Shown here piece after piece: positions 47,098-59,659 of a stretch of 64,000 bases of DNA. How positions within the stretch are numbered: position 1 is the first letter of the stretch; each line of letters begins with the position of its first letter. Made by a program: the position numbers and the translations under genes. Under the pieces are notes generated by a model. It made no database searches. It had not been told where the DNA came from and saw only the letters and a program-made list of their open reading frames with translations. This DNA is from Bryum argenteum (lineage: Eukaryota; Streptophyta; Bryopsida; Bryales; Bryaceae): contig CM073324.1 in NCBI GenBank assembly GCA_037043015.1, forward strand, positions 20,476,097 through 20,540,096. Reading direction: 5' to 3'.

Positions 47098-48139
47098 CTA
47101 AATACCTAGCGTTTTGTCGAGGCCGAGACTCCTCATCCAATTGTCTGTGAACTTCTCCTTACATTCCTTGTCGGCACACTGGTCTTCTGTCATGCTTTGC
47201 ATGCTTTGCATGACCACGCACCAAGGGTGGTATGTGCATTTGCATGGTGCAACTATGATGTCCATGTGACGGAAATTGGAATTACACAATGCACATGCTT
47301 TAATCACACCGGGATGTGCTCCGAGCCGATTGATAATCTTGACAGATCTTGACTTGCGCGCGCGCATGGTAAAGGGAATCTTGAGTCTCTCTCGGCCATC
47401 TTCAAAAGTTTCTCTCTCAATCGATCGGATTTCTCTTGTAGGTCCTGCATTATAGATTGAAGTCGCTAGATCCTCCTTGATCTTTCATCCACGTGTTGAC
47501 CACTCTCCACGATTGTATTTAGATTACCCTCTGAAACCTGCAACTGTTCTCGGAGCCTAGATATCCGTATCTTCACTCTCTCTTCCTCGGCTCCACTGGC
47601 TGGAATCTTCGGCGATGACATCAGGTTACTAATGAAAACATGTCGATTGCTATATTCGGCCTCTACCTCGCTGTGTTGCAGTTCTGTTTTTGCTAACTCT
47701 CCCTCAACTTTTGCCTTTACCAATTGATAATAGGAATTTTTGGACTCTTTTCCTCCATACTTTATCACCGCCTCATTTTTCCCATTTCTTTTTACTCTCC
47801 ATCTCTCGGACGCATACTGTGCCCAGTTCATTGGATGGCCGTAGCAAACCTCAAACACAATAGCTCTTGCTAAACTCTCCGAGATACACTCATTTTTGGG
47901 CATCTTACTACACTGGTAAATGGTAGGATACAATTCCTCCACACGCTGTTTAACTCTATCAGACTTCGCTACTAGATAGTTATATCCTTTCTTCTTTTGT
48001 CTCTCACCGAACATTCTTACCAGCTCATAATTTTGCACATGGTTGCAATCTCTTGAAGGATCCAAAATTCCCGGTTGGGCAAAGAAACCTCCAATGCAAA
48101 CCAGGGCTCCTTCCCTCTCTCCACTTCACCCCTCTCCAT
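47098..48139 (-). pseudogene. Coiled-coil and RING-like gene, right copy
   Basis: Inverted copy of 16138-17172. It shares the in-frame TAG (47466-47468). It has an additional frameshift near 48060-48070, where the segment after LPN differs by two bases, and a block of changes just before the zinc finger (around 47305-47365). The finger itself (CALCN...CKCTYHPWC...CADKEC) is unchanged. Confidence 0.75.
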
Positions 48140-48538
48140 CACTGCAATCTACAGATTCACTTGCCTCAAATTTGGTATCCTTTAGTCTAGGACCTGACCA
48201 CAAACTCTCGTAAACTCTAATTGGCTGCCATTCAGAAATCCATGTTTGAGATATCCCTGGCCATGGCTTGCAAGTGGCTCTAGAGGTTTTATTAGCCGTT
48301 TTTTTAACCTAAGCTTTCCAATCGTAATGATTTAATTTGACATGTCGGAATACAAATCATCATTTCATTTGAAGAATGCTTTGTTCATTTGCAAATTATT
48401 CATTCATTCTGGATGAGTTCATCCTCATTGATGGATGAATTGCATATACTAAATAAAGTAAGTCATCCGCTCACAGCTCATGGAATCGCGCTCACGGCAC
48501 ATGGCTCATGGCTCATCGCTCATGTCCTAGCATTCCCC

Positions 48539-48858
48539 GGCATTCTTGTGCTCTGCTTCTGCACCATCAGGATGAATGCTCTCATCCAAAAGACGGATGA
48601 TTGCATCGTTCTGAACCGAGAGTGCTCGCTACATTCGGATAACCCCCAATTCTTGCTCTTTCTACGACTGTCTCCGTGTCCAGTCTAGCAGCCTTAATTC
48701 ACAATTCGGCGAGAGAGCTCGCATTCCTCATTATTCTCTTTAGATTCTAGTTTGCACAAGAGTTTTCATCGCAGAAAATCTTCAGCTCGCCAGAGAGCAG
48801 CAGCAGAGCCAGCATATATTTGACAGTGCAGGGCCGACACGGCGGAGAGCCTGGGACA
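48539..48858 (+). promoter_or_regulatory. PNPase promoter and 5' leader, next to the palindrome end
   Basis: Only 320 bases separate the palindrome edge from the PNPase ATG. The last ~120 bases are CAG/AGC-rich and look like a 5' leader. No TATA box was identified. Confidence 0.4.
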
Positions 48859-51800
48859 ATGTGGGGCGTACAGGCCCCTCAATTGTCAGCTGCCACAGGA
48901 GGATTGCGCAGTCTTGCCTTCCAACGGAGCTCATTCGTTGAGCGCGTCATCGCCACTCGCGTCGCGGGACACCGCGCTGTCCATGGCCCCGGAATTCTTG
49001 TCGTGGAATGCAAAGACGAAGGCGCCAGGTACTCTCAGCACATTTATCAAATCAGCTCATGCTCTCAAATCAAGTTCCGGAGCAAATTTCAAAGTTCAAG
49101 AAAATGAGGCTATGTACCTGCTGAAATGTAGCATTTCAATCAACGAGTTTCTACCATGACTCTTGTAGCAATCTCTGGCTAGGTGTTAGCTGGAATGAGG
49201 TAGGTGGATGCAATCAGTATGAGCAATATTGTTAATCTTGAGGCGGTGTTCATTCTTGAAATCAATCAACAATTATACTAGCTGTGCAAGGTTTTGGAGC
49301 GTGGCGAGCTAGTGTGAAATGGCGTGAATTCTTTTAGGACTGAGCGGGGATCGTTTCTTAGTCTGATTTGCGCAAATGAAGGAAGATCAATTGCTGAGAT
49401 TATGTTATCAACCTCTCTTCAGACGAAACTCCGGGTGATGAGTGGAGATAATTTTTCTTGGAGATTTGTAATTTAGGGTTAGACTCTGATAATGTTATGA
49501 GATTTTCCAGGGTGAGCGAACCAGGGAGCGGTGTGAAGGTAGCCAAGAAAAGAGGAAAGAAAGCAACCGATAGTGCCGCTTCTTCAGCTCCCTCACAGCT
49601 ACTTCATCCTGTTTCTGTGACGATTCCAGTCGGCAACCGAGAGGTAGAGATTCACGGATCAACTTCTTCTAGTCAAGTGATTGTTTCGTAGTTAGCAATC
49701 ACTTTTTATGAGTTTCTGGCATTTGATTATTATACTGTATTTCTCCGTCAATTTAAGGTTGAGCACTTGAGGATCATGATTCCAGGAGCCTTTGATTTTT
49801 CACTGCTTTGCAGATAGTGGTGGAGACTGGTTTGATCGGAAGGCAAGCCAATGGCGCCGTCACAGTTACAGATGGCGAGACGGTACGTGGCGAACCTTTG
49901 ATTCCACATGGTCTTCGTCGTCGTATGTACTGTAAATAGATTACACACCTGAAAGAGTAGCTCAGCAACTTCAAAATGCAGACTCGTATTGTTATCGAAG
50001 CCTTGAAGCTTTTGCAAGTATCTCCGTGATGAATGTCCAGAGTTCCAGTTGTCCAAAGAGTGCGAGTGTTCATATAGTAAGATTATAATCTTTGACTCTT
50101 TGGAGTAGGGCATGATTAACTGAATCTAAGTCTCTGGCACATATTTGGTTAGTTTGTGGAGATGACGTTCGCTGTCAATGGCATCCCCAACGTAATTGAT
50201 CATAGTAATAGTTGTGAAGTCTATAATAGAATTGAATATTACTAATAATAAGAATAGTGAAGTGCATGCGTTTCTTTCATTTTATGATAGTGAATGACCT
50301 TTGTGCCTGTCGGTAATTTTTCTGACCTTGCTTCTGCTCTTGTATTTTAGGTGCTTTTTACCACTGTGTGTGCATCGAAGGAGCCAAGTGAGCCATCGGA
50401 TTTCGTTCCCCTCTCTGTCCAGTACCAAGAACGCTTTTCGGCTGCAGGTCGAACAAGGTTAGCTTGAAATGCAGCCGATACATTGAGACTAGGTCTATGC
50501 TTTGGAGTAGTTTCAGTAACTCAATGCAACGAGAGTGAGTGCGGTTAGTGAGTTAACGTAGAACCTTTTTTGTTTAGTGGTAGAGTTGAGATTGAATTTT
50601 CTATGTTTTGACTCCTCCTGCGACTAACATATTTCTATGCATTGATAGTGGCGGTTTCATCAAGAGGGAAGGAAGGGCTCGTGATCATGAGGTATGAATG
50701 ATCTAAGATTTCAGTGGATATTGTATGACAGCATTGTGTTTATGTCACCAATGAGGACGCGTTCTAATACATGACATGCTGTGGGCGAACAGATCTTGGT
50801 GTGTCGGCTGATTGATAGACCAATACGCCCTATGATAGCCCATGGATTCCATCACGAAATTCAAATTCTAGTCTGGGTAAGCCCAGAATATTTCGTTCAA
50901 TACTCGAAATATGCTTGGTTTTTTTGGAGTTTTTGTCGAAAGAACATGAGATAAATGTTGTGGTCCTCATTTGTGTGCAGGTTCTTAGTTACGATGGCAT
51001 CCATTCTCCTGACCCTTTGGCTATTATAGCAGCTGGGGCAGCCTTGTAAGTTTACGATGACACTATCCAGTATGATCTAGTTTCCAGTTGCCGTTCAGTC
51101 TATCAACGGGCTCCTTGACCAAGTTTGTAATGTATTGATCAGAACACTTGATACTAAATGATTCATGGCTTACGTATGCGTTCTCCTATCAGGGCGGTAT
51201 CTGATATTCCAATGTCAAAGCCAGTGGCTGGTGTGCGTGTCGGTCTTCTGAACGGTCAGTTCGTAGTGAACCCGACAATTGCTGAGATGGAGCGTTCAAC
51301 TCTGGACCTTGTAGTTGCAGGGACAGCTGATGCTGTGCTTATGATTGAGGCAAGTGCGAGAGTATTTGTATCTTCATAGTGCTTGCTGTTTATCTCATGC
51401 GCTTTTTGCTCGATTTGTCGAGGATAGCATTTGGTAACTCAATGGAATGCAGGTAACCTGGGTCTAAGAAAATTAAGTTCTTATCTCTGTACTTTGGATT
51501 GAGTGCAGGGCTACTGTGACTTTTTGACAGAAGAAGAGTTGATACACGCTGTTGAAGTTGGCCATGTAATCATCTATTCTCGTTGGTTTCGCACTCTCAA
51601 TAAGATTTTATTTGCTACATGTTGTAAAGTGGCAATATCTAATCAGCTAATAACTGGACTTGTCGGTTTCAGGGTGCCGTAAAGACAATCTGTGAAGGAT
51701 TACAAAGACTAGCGGAGATGGTTGGTGCAAAGAAGAACGTAGATGCAATTCAATTACCTCCGGCTATAATCAGGGACTACATAGAGGCAAGTTCATTTGT

Positions 51801-54800
51801 CATCATTCATATTTTGCAGAACTTTCTTTGCTTATCTCTAAGATGTTGAGATATTGATCCACTCGATCTTACATATCTAATACTTAAGTGTTCACGTGTG
51901 GGTTTTATATCCAACAGGAACTTGTTGGCACACAATTAGAGAAAGCGTTGCAAATCGGCATAAAGCAGAAGCGAGGTGCTGCAATTAAGGAGATCGAAGA
52001 GACAGTGCTGTCAGCGTTGACAGTGGAAGGATTCAGTAGCAAAGAACAAGTTGGTTTGCCAGATCAAATTCCTGAAGAGGTATTGCCAGGCACATGGGAA
52101 GATGAGGAGGAGCTGGAGGAAGATGGTTTGGTAGACGAGAGCGAAGTGCATGTCACATCTGTGGTGCCGAAGAAACCAGTGGTCGAGGTGTGCCAGGATT
52201 TTTATTTTCTTCTATTCTGGAATTGCATCATTAGCTCTATCCGACCCAAAGAATTGAATCCGTAGCAATACTGACCTCTCTTTGTTTTGTTATTGTGAAG
52301 CTTTTCGACCCTATCGATGTGAAGCGAGTATTCAAGGAAGTCTGTTCTCAGGTTCTGCGAAGATTAATTGTTAAGGTATACAAATACTGTACTAACAGGT
52401 TACATCGATTGTCTCACGAAAAGTTGTGTCTTTTGTAGGATTTGACTGCAGCTTGAAATTGGTGCCCTGACCAAAGAATGTGGTTTTCTGCTTTTGTGTT
52501 GAATGCAGACGGGAGTAAGAAGCGACGGTCGGAAGGTCACTGACGTTCGACCGATTCAAAGCATATGTAGTCTTCTTCCACGAACTCACGGGAGTGCTCT
52601 TTTCACTCGAGGGGAAACACAGGTCCTTTCTTTTTCACCTTACTTTATGCTGTCATTCGACTTTTCACGGCTGTTGCTGTTTCTCATCGTTTTCTCAACA
52701 TTCATTCGCTATGCAGGCATTGGTTGTGACAACACTAGGTGGAGACAATATGGGGCAGCGTATTGATAATCTCACCAGCACAGAAGATCTTAAACGCTTT
52801 TACTTACAAGTGCGTTACTTACTCATCTCGGGCTATTCTTTATTTGTAGTTGGTGTTACTTTACTCATATATCAGTTTGTGTGGTTTCCAGTATTCATTT
52901 CCTCCATCGTCTGTTGGAGAAGTGGGAAGGGTTGGTGCACCCAGTAGGCGAGAAATAGGACATGGAACACTGGCTGAGCGGGCTTTAGAACCAGTTATCC
53001 CAGACGAAGAGAAATTCCCTTACACCATCAGGGTGGAGAGTGCCATTACTGAGAGCAATGGCTCATCCAGGTATCACGTACTTTCAGCTTCCCTCTATTT
53101 GTTGATGGGAACCAGTGTCAATTAAGTTGCTGTCTTTTGAGTATTCTCCACTTATCAGTCGTGATCCTCATTGTCCTTGTAGTATGGCCTCAGTCTGTGG
53201 AGGTTGCCTGGCTATGCTGGACGCGGGTGTTCCACTTAAAGCGTCCGTGGCTGGTATTGCCATGGGCTTGATTTTGAATACGAGAGATTGTGGTGGGGAT
53301 GGCGAGCCACTTATATTGAGTGACATCTTAGGATCAGAAGATGCCTTGGGAGATATGGACTTTAAGGTGAGGAGCATATCTTTTTCTTCTTCTTGCTGTC
53401 GGTACTGTGTACTTTTTAGTATCGGTTACCAATTTGTCACTTATTTACATCGATGCGTCTTGGCAGGTTGCTGGGAATGATACTGGAATCACGGCCTTCC
53501 AGATGGATATCAAGGTGTGTAAACTGGTGTACCTACCTAAGATCTCTAGTTAGCAATTTCTCTATCGAGGATGCAGGCTCTGACTTAAAGTGGTTTGGGT
53601 TCTTATAGATCGAGGGCATTACAGTTTCTGTAATGAGGAAGGCATTGGAACAAGCCAAGGCTGGTCGCCTTCATATACTCGGTATAACCTCATGATAATT
53701 ATGTACTCCAGTTGCTCAATGCAGAACAATTTTGCTTATTACTCTCCTCCTGCCTGTTAGTGTATGGTTGCTTTTGTCAATGTAGCTTGGCTTGGCTGTA
53801 ATGTTATCATCCTTTTTCCAGGTGAAATGTCGAAAAGCTTGCCTCCTCCAGCTATGGAGGTGTCAACACATGCACCAAGAATTACGATGTTAAAGGTAAT
53901 TTCGGTGGTGTCTGATACACAATCTTAAGTTATCAAGACGCCCTGCAAGTTTGCTAAGACTGCCACTGGACTCCAATCAGTACTTTTTTCGTCGTCCTCC
54001 ATGTTATGCAAGTCTCGGGGTCTGATATTACAACAATTGATGGTGGTGCAGGTGGATACTGACAAGATTAGTGTAATCGTTGGACCTGGAGGGAAGACAA
54101 TCAGAGGCATTATTGAGTCCTCTGGAGTTGAGTCGGTCGATGTTAGTGATGATGGTTCTGTAAGTACTCTTTCCTGTTCTGTTTGCTGAGAGTGTGTATG
54201 ATACCAACTCTTAAGGTTTAGTTTTTTTCTTGTATGCCAATGCCATCTTCCGGCTTTTGCTTCTTTTTGTTGAAGCTGTTTTGATATCTGGTTCGGCGAT
54301 TGCAGGTTAGGATTGTAGGGCGATCTATCCAAGGAATAGAAGCTGCTAGGGCCAAGATTTTAGGTTTGACAATGGTTCCTACAGTGGGAACTATTTATAG
54401 GTATTGATCTTCTCCCTTCCTGGTCCAATTGAAGTTGCTGAGCATATCCTGGTTCCAAATTCATATGGTGGCCGATGAGACTTGGTTATTCAACGGGTTT
54501 CTAAGTCATGTGAATGCTTGTGCAGGAATTGTAAGGTGAAGACAGTGACCACTTTTGGATGTTTTGTAGAGATAGCTCCAGGGAAAGAGGTCAGTGCCTA
54601 TCTTCACTCTCCCTAGCATTACCCCGTTGCGTATTTACATTGCATGCTTCTGTCCATACTTTTTGGGAAGTTCTCAATTATGTTCTTACAGATTCTATAA
54701 ACCGAATCGAACTCTGACCATTGTTCTTTCACTAATTCTCGGCTTGTGAATGCAGGGCCTATGTCACATTAGCGAATTAACTGGCGCCAAGAAACTGGCA

Positions 54801-55236
54801 AGAGTTGAAGATGTAAGTTCCTCCCGGCTTTTAAATCCTCGAGTTCAGTAGAGAGCTCGTCTTATAGGAATCAGATGTCTGGTAGCTACGATTTCTTGCT
54901 TTTAATGGTATATTTCATCAACCAGTTCCAATGTGCTGGCTGTAGGAAGGTTTTTTGTATGTAATGAAGTGATTAGTACTGAATGACTGATGTTTCCATG
55001 TGCAGTTTGTGAACGAGGGAGACTATTTAGATGTCAAATTAATTGAGGTACGTATCATTGGGACTACATTTTGATGCTCTCTGTCATCTTCAGATATTAA
55101 TTGGAATAACATCTTACCAATGGTTGTACAGATCAATGCAAGAGGTCAGCTGCGATTGAGTCATCGTGCATGCTCCGAGGATGAGGAAGAGAAGAGTGCA
55201 CCAGAGCTTGCGGGTGTCACCAAGGAAAATGCTTAA
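48859..55236 (+). CDS. PNP: Polyribonucleotide nucleotidyltransferase, plastid-type
   Basis: Twenty-five exons: 48859..49028, 49511..49643, 49814..49882, 50351..50457, 50649..50691, 50793..50876, 50981..51045, 51193..51349, 51509..51565, 51673..51786, 51918..52187, 52301..52375, 52509..52622, 52717..52809, 52892..53070, 53183..53366, 53467..53514, 53609..53681, 53822..53895, 54052..54159, 54306..54400, 54526..54589, 54756..54812, 55006..55047, 55132..55236; 859 aa. The N-terminus looks like an organelle transit peptide. Two RNase PH domains follow (first: [10 protein letters not shown]; second: [25 protein letters not shown]). Next come a KH domain ([11 protein letters not shown]) and an S1 domain ([20 protein letters not shown]). 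The enzyme degrades and polyadenylates organelle RNA with phosphate. Two introns use GC donors (51350, 51787). Plastid location is inferred. Confidence 0.95.
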
Positions 55237-56792
55237 TTCGGAAGTGCTCACTTTCATTGTTTGGTTCTAAGAAACCTCTGTCTATCATACACATCAACAA
55301 AGCGCTCATTCAAGAAGTTTCCTGGACGTGTGTAGCAAAATTGTAGCAAAATCTGCCGACATAGAATGAAGATAGTCGAGGAGCACTTTTTCAATCTTTG
55401 CCCTCGTACTCCTTACTTTTACTTCGGAGGCATTTGAGATTGTGTATCATGTAGATCACACTCCATTTCCTTCTGCCTCTGATGGAGGAGCTTCGTTTCC
55501 TTGAAGTGGTGAGCACACGTTCCTCACTTCGTCCATAAGATTCATTCCAAATTCTCCCACCTTTCTAACCAGTAAGAACTAATAGGGTTTCATAAATTTC
55601 CTGATTTTCACTAAATGTCACCTTGCATCTGTTCAATATACGTTTGAATTCAGAATCGTTGGTAGAATGTAGAGGTATAATTCAATCAGAGATAGTTTTT
55701 TTAAGCAAACGGACTCGATTGAAGCTCCTCTTTCTTTTAGGGGTTGATAATTTATGTACTCATAGCAAACATGATTGGGTCCCATTTTAGCACACCATTT
55801 TAGCAATGTCAGTTGACATGGGTTCTTATCAAAGTGGCAACATTCGAAGGATTCCAATAAGATCCCATATTGGGTCCCATTTTAGCACACCATTTTAGCA
55901 ATGTCAGTTGACATGGGTTCTTATCAAAGTGGCAACATTCGAAGGATTCCAATAAGATCCCATATTGGGTTATGTAGAAGAGATAACACTACATTGTGCC
56001 AAGATTACCAAAAAAGAAACTTTATTCTTCCATAATCTACACTTGTATGTTTGCAAATTGGCAACTCTATGTAATATCACCAAACGCTCTACAATATCAC
56101 TCAATTACGAACTATTACTGGCATGTTTTATTTCTGATATCCCTGCCCCGTTCAGTAACATCACTTTTTCAAATTCAGCCTTAGCAAAGTATTAACACTG
56201 TAATTCACTTCTTGCCCAAAATGACCCTAACTCACACCTTGTCACATTTATATTCAATTCCTTTGTTCTCGCCACACTACCACAACCATTTGTGTAGAAT
56301 GTGGCAATTTGGATAATAATATCATAGGTTATGTCAAGAGAGTTACCAAGAAGGTTTATGCTATGGGCCACTAGCATTTACACTAAGAGATTGCTCCAGT
56401 CACCATCTTAACCACCTGCGTTGTGACACTGATATAGAACATGGTAACAATCAAGGTGCCCAACCTCCGGTATAAGTACAGTGCAGAAGATGGTCAAAGT
56501 GAGACGGCCGCCCACCCGATTTCAATAACATAGCTACATTCTTCGACACCACATGAAGTGACAGAACAAGAAAAGAATTGGACAATGTTATATATAAGCA
56601 ATGGAACCCTGAGCCAAGACGGAGGACATGGACTCAAGGATCTAAGGACTAAAGGTACATTGACAATACACATACTGATAGTCTTAAAATATTGCACATC
56701 AAGCAGAAGAAGCCAAGCCTTAGCCTGCTGTCCTGAAAAGATGTGTTTTGTCAGAATTCCGAGCGTGCAAGTAGACCAAGTAGACCGAACTC
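55237..56792. other. Intergenic between PNPase and the OGDH fragment
   Basis: It starts with the PNPase 3' untranslated region and contains a perfect 95-bp tandem duplication. No gene is supported; small open frames here have no recognisable domain. Confidence 0.5.
55774..55963. repeat. Perfect 95-bp tandem duplication
   Basis: Copy 1 (55774-55868) and copy 2 (55869-55963) both start ATTGGGTCCCATTTTAGCAC and end AAGATCCCAT, followed by the start of the unit again. They appear identical, so the event looks recent. Confidence 0.93.
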
Positions 56793-57750
56793 TTACATAG
56801 AACCTGCTGTTACGTGTGGTTCAATGTCCACTCTTTCCTCCAACGTTTCAATGTCCTTGAGGTCGAGATCAAAAGCAGCATTGGTGATGGCCTTCATTTC
56901 CATTAGATGGACTTGGAAGCTCCCGGTTGCGGTAGTAGCGCTGGTAGCACGACCGACGTATCGGACGTGTGTGTGCTCCCGTCCTCGGCAGAGCTCACGT
57001 AGAGCGGTGGCTAATCTCGGTTGGACGTATGCCCATGCTCCCATGTTCTTAGGCTCCTCCTGAATTCCAATGCTTTCAGTATAGTATTCAAGCAAGACTA
57101 TACCATTGAAGGGATACATTGAGGAGAAGCGGTCCATACCTGAACCCATGTAAGCTGCGCATTCGGGTAGCGGTTAATAATACTCGCTACACGATCAAAC
57201 GGAAAGGGTGCGATCTGCTCCAGACGGACTATGGCAACATCTCGCACTTTCCGACTGCGCCTGGTATTGCTCAGCGAGTAGAAAATCTGCATCCATTCTG
57301 TAGGTCAGATTACACTTCAGGAAATATCGTTTCCTCACGGTCCTACTGGTTAAGCAGAAACTATACAAGTGGAGTCAGAAGGGATGATTCTACGACCTTT
57401 CCAGAACACAGAAGTACACTTTGTATTTCTTTGCGTGGGAGCAAGTCAGCTGTATGGCGACAATTATCTGCGATGTCTCCATCTGCAATCACTCGCCTGA
57501 GGGAGTGAAGGAAACATGAGAAGCTGGGAGTGAAGGAAACATCATCCGACAAATGATGCGCGGGCTCAGAGGTCTCATAGTAGCCAGGGGAAGGAAAACA
57601 ACGAGAAGTTGAGATCAAAGCACAGCAAAAGAAAAAAGTTAAGAAGTAACACCAAGGCGAGCTAAGTGTAAAGTACTGCAAGGACCTGAAATAAGTTCCT
57701 GGAGCCATATCCGCGAGCTTGGAAACACATGGCTTGTGATGTAGGAGATA
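56793..57750 (-). pseudogene. 3' end of a 2-oxoglutarate dehydrogenase E1 gene (last four exons only)
   Basis: Minus-strand exons 57750..57686, 57496..57397, 57286..57140 and 57059..56793 have GT-AG borders and matching phases, giving about 192 residues. They contain LLHHKPCVSKLADMAPGTYF, VLLCSGKVFYSL-like junction sequence, DVAIVRLEQIAPFPFD, YPNAQLTWVQ and EEPKNMGAWAYVQPRL, then RYVGRATSATTATG near the C-terminus. These are the conserved last part of the thiamine-diphosphate E1 subunit of the TCA-cycle 2-oxoglutarate dehydrogenase complex. I found no upstream exons (the family is about 1000 aa) in 57.8-64 kb. Retained introns mean it is a DNA-level fragment or a gene with a very distant 5' part. 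The first exon border is uncertain. Confidence 0.8.
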
Positions 57751-59560
57751 CTGCATCACCAGTAGAAAGATACTGTAAGAAGCACATCAGGAAATGCTCA
57801 CCGAATCAAAAAAAGATTCAGCTGACGCCTGTTGTTCAATGAATAGTATTCTACATACTGTAACTTGATTGCAAACTCCCCTTTCAAGCGACCCACTTAC
57901 ATATACCATGCGCTCAGAAACGGATATTACCAGGTGGTTCTAGAGAATTCATGAGCGTTCTTCACCGACCGATTCAACATGTAGTTGCAATCAACTGACT
58001 CCTATAGTAAGTAGTTTCATGAGAATGATGACCAAAAATTGACATCAGCTTAGACACAGGAAAACAAAACTGAGTTGCATAATTAACTTTGAGACCCAGA
58101 ATGGCGTGTTAGTACGCAGTATATTATAAAGCCTTAATATTAGGAAGTCATGAGATATTAATACATAAATTCGAACTCCCGAAGGCAGCTAGCATCAATA
58201 CAATCCCAAATGCCCAATGTTTTTGGTTTTATGCCCTGAATTGATCAGAAGTCAGATTTTTAAAAAGTGGGTAATCATCATATTACTCTTCATCTGCAAA
58301 TTAAGAGTGTCATAGCAAAGTAACCATTGTTTGAAGATTTGAGCGTCAATTGGTATCACTCATCCATTTGTTGTTGTCTAATAGTATTTGTGACATTCTT
58401 GCACGATATTGACTGCACGTAGCAATGAAATGAAAAGCGATTTAATAATTATGATATGTTTTTCTTTCCGTCAGATTCAAGACGATGAGTGAAAATATCA
58501 CAATATTGCGGGTGTCCATTCTACGGTGAATCGAAGTCGAGAAAATCTATAGCATCGGGAAGCGCAATCAAGGATTCCGCACATTTTGGGTCTAGGATGT
58601 GCGCAGGGTGGGGATGTTGAGGGCGTGGAAAGGGGCAGAATGTCCGGATTCTAAGACTTTGGAAAGAAACGATAGTCTACGCCGTAGGGTGTTAGTTCAC
58701 CTACCCGCGGCAGTCGCAGTTGGTGTTTGTCAGACACTGTCACCCATGCAATGCAATTTTCTTTCACGTAGGCTTCCACTGACTTCCACACGTTGCATGA
58801 ATCACGCACATCAATGTGATCGCGGCGAAGTTGACGAAGATGATGGATCGTGCATGATTTGATTTGAGATACATAGAAATCACGATGATTGACATTTACC
58901 CATAACATGCTCAATGAAACATACAGACGATCAGTTGAACAGTTTGACATGAAAGTAACCCATGGTTATCCTCTTTTTCATCATTTAATTATCGATGTTT
59001 GTCACTTTTGAATTCATGAAAATGGACCAGTATTGTATCGTTCTTACGACTCTTTGAGTCTTTGACAATGTCCAGAACTCCACATTCCACAACCGCAAGA
59101 ACTCAACTTTTGACAATCGCAAGAACTCAACTCTCCACAATCGCAAGGCCAACAAACTGTATTTTGAGGAGCAGTTGACTTAATATACAAACCATGGGAT
59201 TAGGAAGTACTAGAAACAGTTGAGACAGTCTTTATATGAATCATTCATGAGAATGATAATGTAACTCAGTCTTTCAAAAGAAGATCAGGTCCTTTAAGTA
59301 AAATCAATCACCTTCATTAGGGTCACTTAACTTGCTCAATCCAGTCAATTGGGTTCTTCTTCGTTTATCAAATCCATACTATTGATCAGTATTTGTTGAC
59401 TGTATAAAAAACCAAGAATTAAAAAAAAAACTAATATAAATATAAATAAATTAGGATTGGTTGTCTGGTTCTATGAAAGTTCTTCATAACTGTCCCCCTA
59501 TCTTCAGTTCTTCACAATTGGCAAGAATCGCTTATATATATTGAAATTTAGATTTCATCA
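57751..59560. other. No gene seen
   Basis: If the OGDH gene were complete, upstream exons should lie here, but no OGDH-like coding was found. Short repeats of CAATCGCAAGAACTCAAC occur near 59085-59150. Open frames here have no recognisable domain. Confidence 0.4.
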
Positions 59561-59659
59561 AAATGGCAATATTAGAAATTCAGGAGATAGTGCCAAATGT
59601 TTGACATACCAAATTAAACTAGCATGTTATTTATCATAGTGTCATTTTAGAAGCATATC

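Larger units (their letters stand above)
36197..48538 (-). repeat. Right arm of the giant inverted repeat (12.3 kb)
   Basis: Reverse complement of 15739-28085, about 12,342 against 12,347 bases. It ends CTAGCATTCCCC at 48538, 320 bases before the PNPase start codon. The arm copies of both genes carry more frame-breaking changes here than on the left, apart from the first exons of the ParB-methyltransferase gene, which are better here. Confidence 0.95.

Noticed and set aside
58651-58950. Upstream exon of the OGDH fragment
   Set aside because: The minus-strand open frame here has no similarity to the E1 sequence expected before the CVSKLADMAPGTYF block.
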